Of a stretch of DNA of 42,183 bases, positions 9,078-17,801 are shown piece by piece. Under the pieces are notes generated by a model, which was given only the letters and a program-made list of their open reading frames with translations, was not told where the DNA came from and searched no databases. Origin of the DNA: Flavobacteriia bacterium (GTDB lineage: Bacteria > Bacteroidota > Bacteroidia > Flavobacteriales > Flavobacteriaceae); assembly GCA_011391075.1 (NCBI GenBank), contig JAABRF010000012.1:1-42183 (forward strand). The letters run 5' to 3'. The position numbers were made by a program, and so were the translations under genes. Position 1 is the first letter of the stretch. The number at the start of each line of letters is the position of its first letter.

Positions 9078-10766
9078 ATGAGATTTCTTTCAAAATTGAC
9101 TGTTATTGCATTAGTTGCCACAACTTTGATTGGTTGCGGTGGTAAATCCAGTAAAGGTTCATTGACCGGATGGACTAGCAAAGATAAAGCTGCTGCAGGT
9201 TTTTCTACTGATAAGCAATATAAAGGTCAAAAAACTCCCCCCGGAATGGTCTTAATAGAAGGTGGTACTTTCACAATGGGTCACGTACAAGATGATGTGA
9301 TGTTTGATTGGAATACTACCCCAATGCAACAACAAGTTCGTTCATTTTACATGGATGAAGCTGAGGTTTCCAACCAGGAATATATTTTCTATTTGGAATG
9401 GTTGGAAAAAGTATTTCCTAAAGACAACGAAAATTACAAATACATTTTCGAAGCAGCTCTTCCTGATACTTTGGTATGGAGAGATCGTTTAGGATTTAAC
9501 GAATCATTGACTGAAACTTATTTACGTCATCCATCTTATGCCAATTATCCTGTAGTTGGAATTAGTTGGGTACAAGCTGTAGAGTATTGTAAATGGCGTA
9601 CTGACCGAGTCAATGAAAAAATCTTGATGGACAAAGGTGTTTTGAAAAACTTATTCAACTTGGATACATTAAAGGTAGAAGGTAAAGATCATTTTGTAAC
9701 AGATACCTATTTATTGGATCCAACATTTTTGTTTGATGGAGATTCAACTATCTATAAAAAAGGTTTACCTAGCAAAGAACCTAGAAAAAGAGGAGATGCT
9801 AGAAGTGGTGGTAGAGGTGAATTCCAAGGAAGACACGTGAAAACTTCTGATGGTATTCTCATGCCAAAATTCAGACTTCCTACTGAAACGGAATGGGAAT
9901 TTGCAGCAAAAGCCAATTCTGAAAACAGAGAGTACAATAATTTAGCAGGGCGTAAAAAATTCCCTTGGAATGGAAGATATACCCGAAACAAATCATCTAA
10001 ATCACAAGGGGATCAATTGGCTAACTACAAATTAGCTAAAGGGGATTATAGTGGTGTGTCCGGTTGGACCAATGATGGTGCTGATATTACAATCGCTATT
10101 AAATCTTACCCATCCAATGCATTTGGTTTGTATGATATGTCTGGTAACGTTGCAGAATGGGTATCAGATGTTTACAGACCTATTATCGATACTGAAGCCA
10201 ATGACTTCAATTACTATCGTGGTAATGTGTTTTCTAAACCTAAAATCGATCGTGAAGGTAGAGTGGTTATTGCTGATTATGCTTCTATCAATTATGATAC
10301 ATTAGATAATGGTAAAATAGTTCCTTCCGATTTACCGGGCGAAATTATGTATGTACCTATTACTAAAAGAGATGCATTCATGCGTAATAATTATGAAAAA
10401 TCTTATAATGTAGATTACAAAGATGGTGATATTGCTTCAACCCGTTTGTACGACAAAGATGAGGACGAATTAGAAGTGCAACCTCGTATGTACAATCACC
10501 CTATCATTCCTAAAGAAATTGGAGAAGGTGGGATGAGAAGACAAATTTATGACGATAAAGAACGCAGAACTTTAGTTAGTGATAAAACCCGTGTTTACAA
10601 AGGTGGTTCTTGGAGAGATAGAGAATATTGGTTGGATCCGGCTCAAAGAAGATACTTACCACAGTATTCAGCAACCAATTACATCGGATTCCGTTGCGCT
10701 ATGGATAGATTAGGCCCAATGTCAAACGACAGAAGAAAACCTTATCCAAGTAAAACTAAAAAATAA
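9078..10766 (+). CDS. gldJ: Gliding/T9SS lipoprotein GldJ
   Basis: This 562-residue lipoprotein has a lipobox LIGC with Cys20 as the lipidation site. The body is a split formylglycine-generating-enzyme (sulfatase-modifying) fold: PPGMVLIEGGTFTMG near 55-70, the SNQEYIFYLEWL segment, PVVGISWVQAVEYCKWR near 160-175, FRLPTETEWEFAAK near 265-280, FGLYDMSGNVAEWVSD near 347-362, and the closing GGSWRDREYW and YIGFRCAM. GldJ is a T9SS core component needed for gliding and for stability of GldK. It probably has a structural role rather than enzymatic activity. Its length matches known GldJ. It is divergent from porU and followed by murF, the usual flavobacterial order, and a terminator separates it from murF. 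Confidence 0.95.
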   Translation: MRFLSKLTVIALVATTLIGCGGKSSKGSLTGWTSKDKAAAGFSTDKQYKGQKTPPGMVLIEGGTFTMGHVQDDVMFDWNTTPMQQQVRSFYMDEAEVSNQEYIFYLEWLEKVFPKDNENYKYIFEAALPDTLVWRDRLGFNESLTETYLRHPSYANYPVVGISWVQAVEYCKWRTDRVNEKILMDKGVLKNLFNLDTLKVEGKDHFVTDTYLLDPTFLFDGDSTIYKKGLPSKEPRKRGDARSGGRGEFQGRHVKTSDGILMPKFRLPTETEWEFAAKANSENREYNNLAGRKKFPWNGRYTRNKSSKSQGDQLANYKLAKGDYSGVSGWTNDGADITIAIKSYPSNAFGLYDMSGNVAEWVSDVYRPIIDTEANDFNYYRGNVFSKPKIDREGRVVIADYASINYDTLDNGKIVPSDLPGEIMYVPITKRDAFMRNNYEKSYNVDYKDGDIASTRLYDKDEDELEVQPRMYNHPIIPKEIGEGGMRRQIYDDKERRTLVSDKTRVYKGGSWRDREYWLDPAQRRYLPQYSATNYIGFRCAMDRLGPMSNDRRKPYPSKTKK

Positions 10767-10789
10767 CAATAAAGAATATTGATATAAAG

Positions 10790-10820
10790 CCTCATCACTT
10801 ACTAGTGGTGAGGTTTTTTT
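10790..10820 (+). terminator. Intrinsic terminator after gldJ
   Basis: A nine-base stem CCTCATCAC / GTGGTGAGG (one wobble pair) with loop TTACTA is followed by seven Ts. It lies 24 bp after the gldJ stop and before murF. Confidence 0.8.
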
Positions 10821-10838
10821 ATACTAGATACACCCATT

Positions 10839-12098
10839 ATGGAAATAAAAGAATTACACCAACTTTTTTTACAAAAAAAATCTATTTCTACTGATACCCG
10901 AAATATCTTACCCGATAGTATATTCTTTGCTTTAAAAGGAGATAATTTTGATGCCAATGCTTTTGCAATGGATGCCATTGAAAAAGGTGCTTCCTATGTG
11001 GTTATGGATAATGTAGTGTTTTGGCAAGATCAATCTCAATATATTTTGGTTGAAAATGTTTTACAAACTTTGCAAGAATTAGCCTCTTATCATCGAAAAT
11101 ATCTCAATTTGCCCATTATTGGATTGACCGGTAGTAATGGTAAAACAACTACAAAAGAATTGATTCATGTTGTATTGTCTAAAAGATATGAAACAGTTGC
11201 AACCAAAGGAAATCTCAACAACCACATCGGAGTACCTTTGACCTTACTTTCCATGGGTGAAGAAACGGCTATGGGTATTGTAGAAATGGGAGCCAATCAT
11301 TTTGGTGAAATCAAATCACTTTGCCATATTGCCTCTCCGGATTACGGGTACATTACAAATTTTGGCAAAGCGCATTTGGAAGGATTTGGTTCAGTCGAAG
11401 GTGTAGTTATTGCCAAATCTGAATTATACGATTTTCTGCATACACATGATGGGATTGCTTTTGTAAACCCCAATGATTCGATTCAAATATCACGTACAGA
11501 AGATCATAAACGAATTTTACTTTGTGATGTAAAGTTGGTTGATGAAGATTCTGAGTTTGTAGTTGTTCAGGTTGATCAAGTCGTGATTCGTACCCAATTA
11601 GTCGGGCAATACAACGTTGCCAATATTGCCGCAGCAATCAGTATGGGTTTACATTTTGGGATAAACATCACTGATATCAAAACCGCAATTGAATCTTTCA
11701 AACCGGACAATAAACGCTCACAATTAATTGATCAAGGATATTGCAAAATTATTCTAGATGCTTATAATGCCAATCCAAGTAGTATGCAAGCCGCATTGGA
11801 TAATTTTACAAAAAATGAGGTGTCTGATAAAGTAGTTATCTTGGGTGATATGTTTGAATTAGGAGAAAGTAGTATATTCGAACATCAAAAATTGGTTGAT
11901 TTTATTGAACAGTTTTCATTTCACCGCATCTTTTTGATTGGAACCAGGTTTAATGCAACACAACGCAAAACAGCCATCAGTTTTAATACCTTTGAAGACT
12001 TTAAAAACCATTTTAAAAAATCAGATTTTCAAAATCAAACTGTTTTGATAAAGGGTTCTAGAGGTATGGCTTTGGAAAGAGTTTTGGAATTGTTTTAA
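10839..12098 (+). CDS. murF: UDP-MurNAc-tripeptide D-Ala-D-Ala ligase MurF
   Basis: This 419-residue Mur ligase adds D-Ala-D-Ala to UDP-MurNAc-tripeptide in the last cytoplasmic step of peptidoglycan precursor synthesis. The three-domain plan is visible: an N-terminal substrate domain with SISTDTRNILPDSIFFALKG (about 14-33), an ATP-binding P-loop LTGSNGKTTTKEL (about 98-110) followed by KGNLNNHIGVPLTLL and EMGANHFGEI, and a C-terminal domain with LDAYNANPSSM and LGDMFELG. Its start is 25 bp after the gldJ terminator, so it probably has its own promoter. Confidence 0.95.
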   Translation: MEIKELHQLFLQKKSISTDTRNILPDSIFFALKGDNFDANAFAMDAIEKGASYVVMDNVVFWQDQSQYILVENVLQTLQELASYHRKYLNLPIIGLTGSNGKTTTKELIHVVLSKRYETVATKGNLNNHIGVPLTLLSMGEETAMGIVEMGANHFGEIKSLCHIASPDYGYITNFGKAHLEGFGSVEGVVIAKSELYDFLHTHDGIAFVNPNDSIQISRTEDHKRILLCDVKLVDEDSEFVVVQVDQVVIRTQLVGQYNVANIAAAISMGLHFGINITDIKTAIESFKPDNKRSQLIDQGYCKIILDAYNANPSSMQAALDNFTKNEVSDKVVILGDMFELGESSIFEHQKLVDFIEQFSFHRIFLIGTRFNATQRKTAISFNTFEDFKNHFKKSDFQNQTVLIKGSRGMALERVLELF

Positions 12099-12104
12099 AA
12101 TATA

Positions 12105-12134
12105 AAACGTAGGAAGATTGCTCAACCTGCGTTT
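12105..12134. terminator. Probable terminator between murF and the convergent gene
   Basis: Arms AAACGTAGG and CCTGCGTTT pair with one G-T wobble around a 12-nt loop. Reading on the minus strand, a T-rich stretch follows, so it best serves the gene ending at 12158. It also lies just after the murF stop. Confidence 0.5.
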
Positions 12135-12157
12135 AAACTGATATCAAAAATTGATTT

Positions 12158-12673
12158 TTAAATTTTCTTCAATTGCTCTTTAAACATCTTGATTTGATCG
12201 GTGAGCATGTTGTATTTGTCCAATTTTTTGGCTTCATTGAGTAATTCTGTGGCTTCGCGTTTACGTCTTTTGGTCATGGCTATTCCTGCCAATTGCAATT
12301 TGGCCATAGCAATATCATGGTTCATACTCAAACCTAATTTGAGTGCATTTTTCAAATATTTTTCAGATTCGTTTAAATTGGTTTGAGAAGTCATGATCCC
12401 TTTCATCAAATTGAAGTAACCTTCTTGTTTGCGTATCAAAGCACCACTTGGATTTTTAATTTTATCCAACCATTTATTGGCACCGGCAAAATCTTGTTTT
12501 CTAACTCTTAAAAAAGCCATCAGCAACATTTCATTTTTAAAGTAAAAAAAGACAATTACGCCTGCCAATAGTATATACATAATTCCCATTCCGATATGAC
12601 CTTGGGTAAATTCGTACACTGCCCATGCTGTAATGAGAACTGCTAACGCTATTTTGATGTATTTGTGAAACAT
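12158..12673 (-). CDS. Small membrane protein with TPR-like C-terminus
   Basis: This 171-residue protein has two N-terminal hydrophobic helices (about 5-20 and 26-48, DUF2892-like). A cytosolic helical part follows that resembles tetratricopeptide repeats (GALIRKQEGYFNLMKGI, NESEKYLKNALKLG, KREATELLNEAKKL). It is known in flavobacteria only as a conserved hypothetical. TPR scaffolds usually mediate protein contacts, but no partner can be read here. It sits downstream of a glycosyltransferase on the same strand, with a gap of 136 bp made largely of low-complexity ATTTTAGATTT-type sequence. Confidence 0.75.
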   Translation of the reverse strand: MFHKYIKIALAVLITAWAVYEFTQGHIGMGIMYILLAGVIVFFYFKNEMLLMAFLRVRKQDFAGANKWLDKIKNPSGALIRKQEGYFNLMKGIMTSQTNLNESEKYLKNALKLGLSMNHDIAMAKLQLAGIAMTKRRKREATELLNEAKKLDKYNMLTDQIKMFKEQLKKI

Positions 12674-12809
12674 ATTTTTATTTTAGATTTACGATTTTAT
12701 GATTTTAGATTTCCTTTTAGATTACTAAAAGAATAGGGTTGAGTTTGTCAATAATCTAATTAGATTAAATAAAAAAAACCAATCTTTCTAATGCTAAGTG
12801 GGTTCAAAA
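12674..12809. repeat. Low-complexity TTTTAGATT-type spacer
   Basis: The spacer contains degenerate repeats of the type ATTTTAGATTT / GATTTTATGATTTTAG. Similar tracts occur at 20115-20160 and 27255-27300. A minus-strand TAATTTTG (12812 to 12805) matches the -7 consensus and could drive the 12158-12673 gene. Confidence 0.4.
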
Positions 12810-14075
12810 TTACGCTTTTTTAAGCAGTTCAGCTAATTGAATTGTAAGATTTTTGCGATGAAATTTTTCCACATTAACCGACTCAATTTTCAATTGATTT
12901 TTCATAAAGTGTTTGAAATATATTTCAAGTCCTTGTTTGAGTCCTTCTTTATCGTCAAAATCTACAACAATACCCGATTGCGTATGGTCAATAATATCTG
13001 CCAAATCACCATCGGTTGGCGCAATAGCCAAAATAGGTCTCTTTGATCTCAAATATTCATATACTTTTCCGGTGATAATGGTTTTGGCACTGGGTACATT
13101 GTTGATTATCAATAATAAAACCTGACTTTTCATTTGAAATGCAGCTACGGCATGACTTGGTAAATATTGGGTATAATTGACAAAGCGCTCCAAATTATAC
13201 AAACGTATGCTATTGCGAACCTCATCGGCTATATGACCTACCAAATTGATTTGAACACTAGATTCAAAATCCTCATTTTCTTCCAACATTTCAGCTAAAA
13301 CCTCCCATAAAAGAATAGGATTGCGGTCGGCATTAAGCATCCCGATGTGTGTGAGCGTAAATGGTTTGTCCATTTCTGGAGCTTCTGAGACGTTGGCATC
13401 GTCAAACCCATTGGTTATAACGGTACAATTGGGATTTACTTTTTCAAATTGACTTTTCATGGTATTGCTGACAACAGTTACCTGATCGGCTTTTTGTAAA
13501 ACTTCGGTTTCTAGTTCCAAATGTCTAGCTATACTCTTTTGGGTCAAAGGTAAATGATGAAAATAGTCGATTTCTGTCCAAGGATCTCGAAAATCAGCCA
13601 GCCATTTTACGCCTGTTTTTTCTTTTACTTTTTTTCCAATCAAATGAACAGAATGAGGTGGACCTGTTGTAATTATCCAATCAACAGGATTTTTTTGAAG
13701 GTATTGAATGATTTTTTTACTGGAAGGATTGATCCAAAACTTTCTTGCATCGGGAATGAAAAAATTGGCTCTTATATAATGCTTGAACTTTTGAACCAAA
13801 GTAGGTTTTTCGGGCAAAAATCCACTTCCGGCATTCTTGTTTTTAGAAACCATTTGTCCGGGTTCCCATATTTTCTGGCGCAAGATTTCGATTCCTTCTG
13901 GAATTTGGCTTTCCAAACTTTTATCAGTAATGGGATATTTTGGATTTTCAACCGTAAAAACTACAGGTTCAATTCCGTTGTTGCGAAGATATTTGACGAA
14001 ATACAACCAACGTTGCACGCCACTTCCGCCAGCAGGCGGCCAATAGTAAGTGATGATAAGGGCTTTTAATGCCAT
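12810..14075 (-). CDS. Glycosyltransferase family 4
   Basis: This 421-residue GT-B glycosyltransferase starts with a GT4-type N-terminal signature (ALIITYYWPPAGGSGVQR, 5-22). Further on are PVDWIITTGPPHSVH (about 130-144), the KADQVTVVSNTM segment before an NGFD hinge, and a C-terminal donor domain with LTHIGML and SGIVVDF. No signal peptide or membrane helix is seen, so it is a cytoplasmic or peripheral enzyme. It probably acts in surface polysaccharide or glycan synthesis; donor and acceptor cannot be inferred. A second GT4 gene starts divergently 123 bp away. Confidence 0.85.
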   Translation of the reverse strand: MALKALIITYYWPPAGGSGVQRWLYFVKYLRNNGIEPVVFTVENPKYPITDKSLESQIPEGIEILRQKIWEPGQMVSKNKNAGSGFLPEKPTLVQKFKHYIRANFFIPDARKFWINPSSKKIIQYLQKNPVDWIITTGPPHSVHLIGKKVKEKTGVKWLADFRDPWTEIDYFHHLPLTQKSIARHLELETEVLQKADQVTVVSNTMKSQFEKVNPNCTVITNGFDDANVSEAPEMDKPFTLTHIGMLNADRNPILLWEVLAEMLEENEDFESSVQINLVGHIADEVRNSIRLYNLERFVNYTQYLPSHAVAAFQMKSQVLLLIINNVPSAKTIITGKVYEYLRSKRPILAIAPTDGDLADIIDHTQSGIVVDFDDKEGLKQGLEIYFKHFMKNQLKIESVNVEKFHRKNLTIQLAELLKKA

Positions 14076-14183
14076 GTAAATTCTTTATTCAATTATCGGT
14101 TTCAGAGACATTTAGAATGCTAATTCAATCAGAATTAGAAGATGTATTTTAGAAATATACATTCAAAATTCTTAAAATAGAAT

Positions 14184-14191
14184 TATATTTG
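14184..14191 (+). promoter_or_regulatory. -7 element directly before a start codon
   Basis: TATATTTG matches TAnnTTTG exactly and ends 7 nt before the ATG at 14199. Transcription would begin at or next to the start codon, giving a leaderless or nearly leaderless mRNA. No TTG -33 box is seen. Confidence 0.38.
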
Positions 14192-14198
14192 CGTCCAT

Positions 14199-15257
14199 AT
14201 GACAGACGGCAAAAATAATAAACCCATTTTGATAATGATGTATGTTTCGTTGTCAAGTTTTGTGAAAAGAGATATATTTTTACTGTCTGATGATTTTCAG
14301 GTTATTAATTACCATTTTAATACAAATAAAAAATGGAAATTACCTATAGCCTTTTTCAAGCAAATCATTTTTTTATTTTTTAATATTAAAAAAATGGATG
14401 TAATAGTAACTCAGTCTTCGGGTTATCTCAGTTTTTTACCTTCAGTTTGGAGTAAAATTACAAAAACCCCATTGGTTATCATTGCAATAGGAACAGATTG
14501 TGTTAAAATGCCTGAAATTAATTATGGAGCACATTCCAAAAGAATTTTAGGATGGTTTACGCGTTTTTCATTTAGAAATGCCAGCCTAATCCTTCCTGTT
14601 CACAAAAGCCTTATTTTCAATAAATATACCTATACTTCTTTAAAATATTCATTACAAGGTATTAAGGCTTTTGTCCCAAGTATCCAAACTCCTATAATTG
14701 AAGTAGTAAATGGTTTTGATACAGATAAATGGGTCATAACTAATCATAATCGTCCAAAACATTCTTTTTTAACTGTTACAACCGCAATAAATGAAACAGG
14801 TTATTTTCTAAAAGGCGTCGATTTAATTGTAGAAATGGCTGAAAACTTTCCAAAATTTCAATTCACAATAGTTGGAAAGGTTAAGTTGTTAAAGGATTGC
14901 CCAAAAAATCTTAAAATTCTTCCTAATGTTGCTCATGATGAATTATTAGAAATATACAATAGACATGAGTATTATTTACAATTGTCACTCTCAGAAGGGT
15001 TTCCAAATGCATTGTGTGAAGCCATGTTGTGTGGTTGTATACCAATTGGAAGTAATGTTGCTGGTATCCCTGACATTATTGGTGACGCAGGTTTTATTCT
15101 ACTTAAAAAAGATATTAATGCTCTCAGAATGATCTTATCAAAGTTACAAGATAATAATAAAGATAAAGCATATGTTAGAGAAACAATTGTCTCTAAATAT
15201 GAGTTATTAAAAAGAAAGCAACCTTTAATCAAATATATTACTGAAATTTTAAAATAA
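14199..15257 (+). CDS. Glycosyltransferase family 4
   Basis: This 352-residue GT-B glycosyltransferase has a C-terminal GT1/GT4 donor site: LSLSEGFPNALCEAM (about 266-280), GCIPIGSNVAGIPDIIGDAGF, and before it FTIVGKVKLL and VNGFDTDKW. The N-terminal acceptor domain is less conserved. It is probably cytoplasmic and takes part in cell-surface glycan synthesis, as its divergent GT4 neighbour may. The start at 14199 lies 7 nt after a -7 element. A start at Met13 or Met14 would restore a short leader, so the start is uncertain by about 13 codons. It is more AT-rich than the neighbours to the left. Confidence 0.82.
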   Translation: MTDGKNNKPILIMMYVSLSSFVKRDIFLLSDDFQVINYHFNTNKKWKLPIAFFKQIIFLFFNIKKMDVIVTQSSGYLSFLPSVWSKITKTPLVIIAIGTDCVKMPEINYGAHSKRILGWFTRFSFRNASLILPVHKSLIFNKYTYTSLKYSLQGIKAFVPSIQTPIIEVVNGFDTDKWVITNHNRPKHSFLTVTTAINETGYFLKGVDLIVEMAENFPKFQFTIVGKVKLLKDCPKNLKILPNVAHDELLEIYNRHEYYLQLSLSEGFPNALCEAMLCGCIPIGSNVAGIPDIIGDAGFILLKKDINALRMILSKLQDNNKDKAYVRETIVSKYELLKRKQPLIKYITEILK

Positions 15258-15337
15258 AACAACTATAAGAAATGGTTTTTAATTTGATACTAAAATTTAA
15301 AAAGGGTATCACAATTTAACAATTAATATTTTTAAAA

Positions 15338-15364
15338 TAAAAAAATCATTTCTTTATGATTTTT
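15338..15364 (-). terminator. Terminator overlapping the stop of the T9SS cargo gene
   Basis: On the minus strand, arms AAAATCAT and ATGATTTT flank a short AAAGAA loop and lead into a run of Ts. The 5' arm lies within the last codons and the stop codon is in the 3' arm. Confidence 0.55.
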
Positions 15365-16743
15365 GCTTTTCGAGTTACTTTTTCATTTTCTAAAATTACT
15401 GAATAAATCCCTGTTGATAAAAAATCTAATTGGATTTGAATTTGAGATTCTGGATTTAAAATATTTTGATGAAAAACTAATTTTCCATTTGAATCATAAA
15501 CACTTACATTTATAAAAGTAACAAAATCACCTAAATTTATATTTAAAATGTTTTGAAAAGGGATTGGAAAAATTGATAAACTTTCAATTTCATCATGAAA
15601 ATTTAATGAAATGGTTATGTCTAAATAATCTGCAACGCCATTGTTATTTATATCGTCATCTAATGGATTTGAATTGTTATTATAATCTTCATTAATGGTT
15701 AATGCGTTGTCATTGTCATCATCATCGTCTAAAAAATTAGGTATACCATCATTATCGCTATCATCATTATAAAGATTTGAATCTCCATTCAAATCTTCAT
15801 CAGTTGTTTGAACTGTATCCAAATCAAAATCCAAATTACAATTGAGTATCTCTAATGAAATAGTTGATATAACACTTTCATTTTCAATGTATAATATTTG
15901 AGGATTTGAGTTGTTCATATAGTTTAAATCATTGATTTGATTTATTCCATTTTGAGCATCAGAAATATTTTCATAAAATATAACATTTGAAGGATTTTCA
16001 TTATTAAAAAATTGTTGAACAACCTGAAGATTGAAAATTTCAAATCCGTTTAAATCTGTATCACATTTTACAAATCGATAAATTGATTCATTATTTGATT
16101 TAGGTGTAAAACGCCATCCTTCTTCAAATGCAGTCCAATTTCCGGTATTTCTGTTAGGTGGCGTTATAGCTTGCCCACCATCAATATTTATGAGGCCACA
16201 AATAGCCGAACCATTATTCCACTCATTACAACTTTGTTTATTAATCAATTGCACATCAATTATATTGAACGATTCATGTAATACAATTTGAAATGAACTT
16301 TTTGGAGTATCACATAGATTTAGGAAGTGAAAATTATCAATATAAGAAACAACAAATTTGCGATACGGAGCATAACCTATAATTGCGTAAAATATAGTGT
16401 TGTTATTATTATATAAGTCATGATAACATCCCAAAACTGAGTTTTTAATAGGAAAACTAGTAGAAGGTATTGTTGTATTAATTTGCCAAGGGGAAAATTC
16501 ATTCGCATTATTTTGGTTAAAATCAATATAACCATTATTACTAATAACAATATTATTATAAGTTTCACCATAAAAAACAAAAGGAAACATCAAATTAATT
16601 GAAGATGAACAATGATCATCTGCGATATTTGGTAAAACGTTTTCAACATTATATATCTGAAATGGGATACTAAAAACAGTATAATTTTGTGAATAACATA
16701 GAGAATAAAATATGAACAAAATAAACAGTAATTTTTTTTTCAT
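15346..16743 (-). CDS. Secreted nidogen-like protein with T9SS type A sorting domain
   Basis: The protein has 465 residues from the ATG at 16743, where a clear signal peptide (MKKKLLFILFIFYSLCYSQ) begins; an in-frame upstream extension lacks sense. Residues about 20-200 resemble a nidogen-like exterior domain (FPFVFYGETYNN, ISNNGYIDFN, later FQIVLHES and GWRFTPKS). Next is a DLNGFEIFNL domain often found in flavobacterial adhesin-like proteins. An Asp/Asn-rich thrombospondin type 3-like calcium-binding stretch follows (DSDNDGIPNFLDDDDDND). It ends with a type A T9SS sorting domain (LSIFPIPFQNIL...GKLVF...LSTGIYSVIL...KIIKK). It would be exported by T9SS and processed by PorU. The gene is AT-rich and lies 58 bp after a LamG gene. 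Confidence 0.85.
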   Translation of the reverse strand: MKKKLLFILFIFYSLCYSQNYTVFSIPFQIYNVENVLPNIADDHCSSSINLMFPFVFYGETYNNIVISNNGYIDFNQNNANEFSPWQINTTIPSTSFPIKNSVLGCYHDLYNNNNTIFYAIIGYAPYRKFVVSYIDNFHFLNLCDTPKSSFQIVLHESFNIIDVQLINKQSCNEWNNGSAICGLINIDGGQAITPPNRNTGNWTAFEEGWRFTPKSNNESIYRFVKCDTDLNGFEIFNLQVVQQFFNNENPSNVIFYENISDAQNGINQINDLNYMNNSNPQILYIENESVISTISLEILNCNLDFDLDTVQTTDEDLNGDSNLYNDDSDNDGIPNFLDDDDDNDNALTINEDYNNNSNPLDDDINNNGVADYLDITISLNFHDEIESLSIFPIPFQNILNINLGDFVTFINVSVYDSNGKLVFHQNILNPESQIQIQLDFLSTGIYSVILENEKVTRKAKIIKK

Positions 16744-16801
16744 GATTGATGATATTTTAATCAGGATATTTTGCTTTAAATTGTAATAAAGACTTATTCT
16801 T

Positions 16802-17614
16802 TCAATTATAATAGTTGGCATTTACAAATCTCTCATACTTACAAAGTCTATATATTTCTGTTAATGAAAGTTCTCGATTCCATATTTTAAATTCATCAAT
16901 AACACCATCAAAATAGCTTGAAGGATTGTATACATTTGAATCATATCTTCCAATTGATCCATTGTTATTATTATATTGCAAAGTAGTACCATATCCATCA
17001 TAATACCCAAAATCTCCATTACAACAAGTGTATTCATGATATTCTGAAGGATTGTTATATTCACTCAAATACATGTTGTAATTATTATATCCTCTAATGA
17101 CACAGACCACAAAGTACCATTTATCAGTCTCAATAAATTTATTTCCATGTAATGAATTTCTCCCATTTGGACTAGTTGAACCACCATTTCCAATTGAAAA
17201 TTCCATTTTATCAAATGTTATACTTGAAAAAATTCCAAAATATTGATTCTGAGTGTAATTTAATATAAAAATAGTGTTCCTATTGGCAATTAACGATCTT
17301 CTTTTAAACCAATATGATACTGTTATTGGTAAACTTGGCCTTAGAAGCGTATGGCTTGGCATATCAATAAACTGATTTACACCATTGAAATCATATGCGC
17401 TGTTTGGATGTCCAAACCTATCATTTGTAAGTGTTGCAGTAACATTTGTAGCATGAAGGTTGTTGCCACTGCTATCCAAAGTATTTCCATTCATTCTGTA
17501 ATTTACAATTAAACCTGTACTTAGATCAAAGTCACTATTAATTGAAGTTGTTTGAAAATGGTTTTTTTCATTAGAGAGAAGTAGTAAAAACAATAAATAC
17601 CATAGCTTTTTCAT
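16802..17614 (-). CDS. Secreted LamG-domain protein
   Basis: This 270-residue protein has an N-terminal hydrophobic leader (MKKLWYLLFLLLLS) and one concanavalin/LamG-like jelly roll. The fold opens at GLIVNYRMNGNTLDSSGNNLHA and continues with DFNGVNQFIDMP, LPITVSYWFKRR and TDKWYFVVCVIRG. It closes at FDGVIDEFKIWNRELSLTEI, the typical LamG end. LamG domains bind glycans or proteins at the cell surface. No T9SS sorting domain is present, so the protein may stay periplasmic or depend on another route. It lies upstream of the T9SS cargo gene on the same strand and is probably co-transcribed with it. AT-rich codon use is similar in both. Confidence 0.8.
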   Translation of the reverse strand: MKKLWYLLFLLLLSNEKNHFQTTSINSDFDLSTGLIVNYRMNGNTLDSSGNNLHATNVTATLTNDRFGHPNSAYDFNGVNQFIDMPSHTLLRPSLPITVSYWFKRRSLIANRNTIFILNYTQNQYFGIFSSITFDKMEFSIGNGGSTSPNGRNSLHGNKFIETDKWYFVVCVIRGYNNYNMYLSEYNNPSEYHEYTCCNGDFGYYDGYGTTLQYNNNNGSIGRYDSNVYNPSSYFDGVIDEFKIWNRELSLTEIYRLCKYERFVNANYYN

Positions 17615-17652
17615 AAAAATGGAGTTAATAATTATATCTATTTCTTTTCAAT

Positions 17653-17739
17653 TTACACTTAAATATAGACAAATATATATATAAATTATCAAAGCAGATT
17701 ACTTTGATAAAAGAAATAATGTAAAAGCTTTAAGTGTAA
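17653..17739. repeat. Nested inverted repeats between LamG and TPM genes
   Basis: Outer arms at 17653-17663 and 17729-17739 (TTACACTTAAA and complement) are perfect. They enclose a second perfect hairpin at 17686-17710 (TTATCAAAG / CTTTGATAA, 7-nt loop). The region is the 3' end of the TPM gene and the 5' side of the LamG gene. It may work as a weak terminator. Confidence 0.55.
17670..17677 (-). promoter_or_regulatory. Candidate -7 element of the LamG gene
   Basis: The minus strand reads TATATTTG, a TAnnTTTG match 56-63 bases upstream of the start at 17614. It lies in the loop of the outer inverted repeat. There is no good -33 box. Confidence 0.3.
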
Positions 17740-17801
17740 TTAAAATCGAATAAAAAAGTATTAATCCATTCAAAAGAATCAATAATTGGTGGATAAACAT
17801 A

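Noticed and set aside
16744-16821. 26-residue N-terminal extension of the T9SS cargo protein
   Set aside because: It overlaps the preceding LamG gene end and would bury the clear signal peptide starting at 16743.
15346-17614. One gene split by a frameshift (LamG plus T9SS parts)
   Set aside because: The second protein has its own signal peptide and a full domain order, and the 58-bp gap holds no continuing homology.
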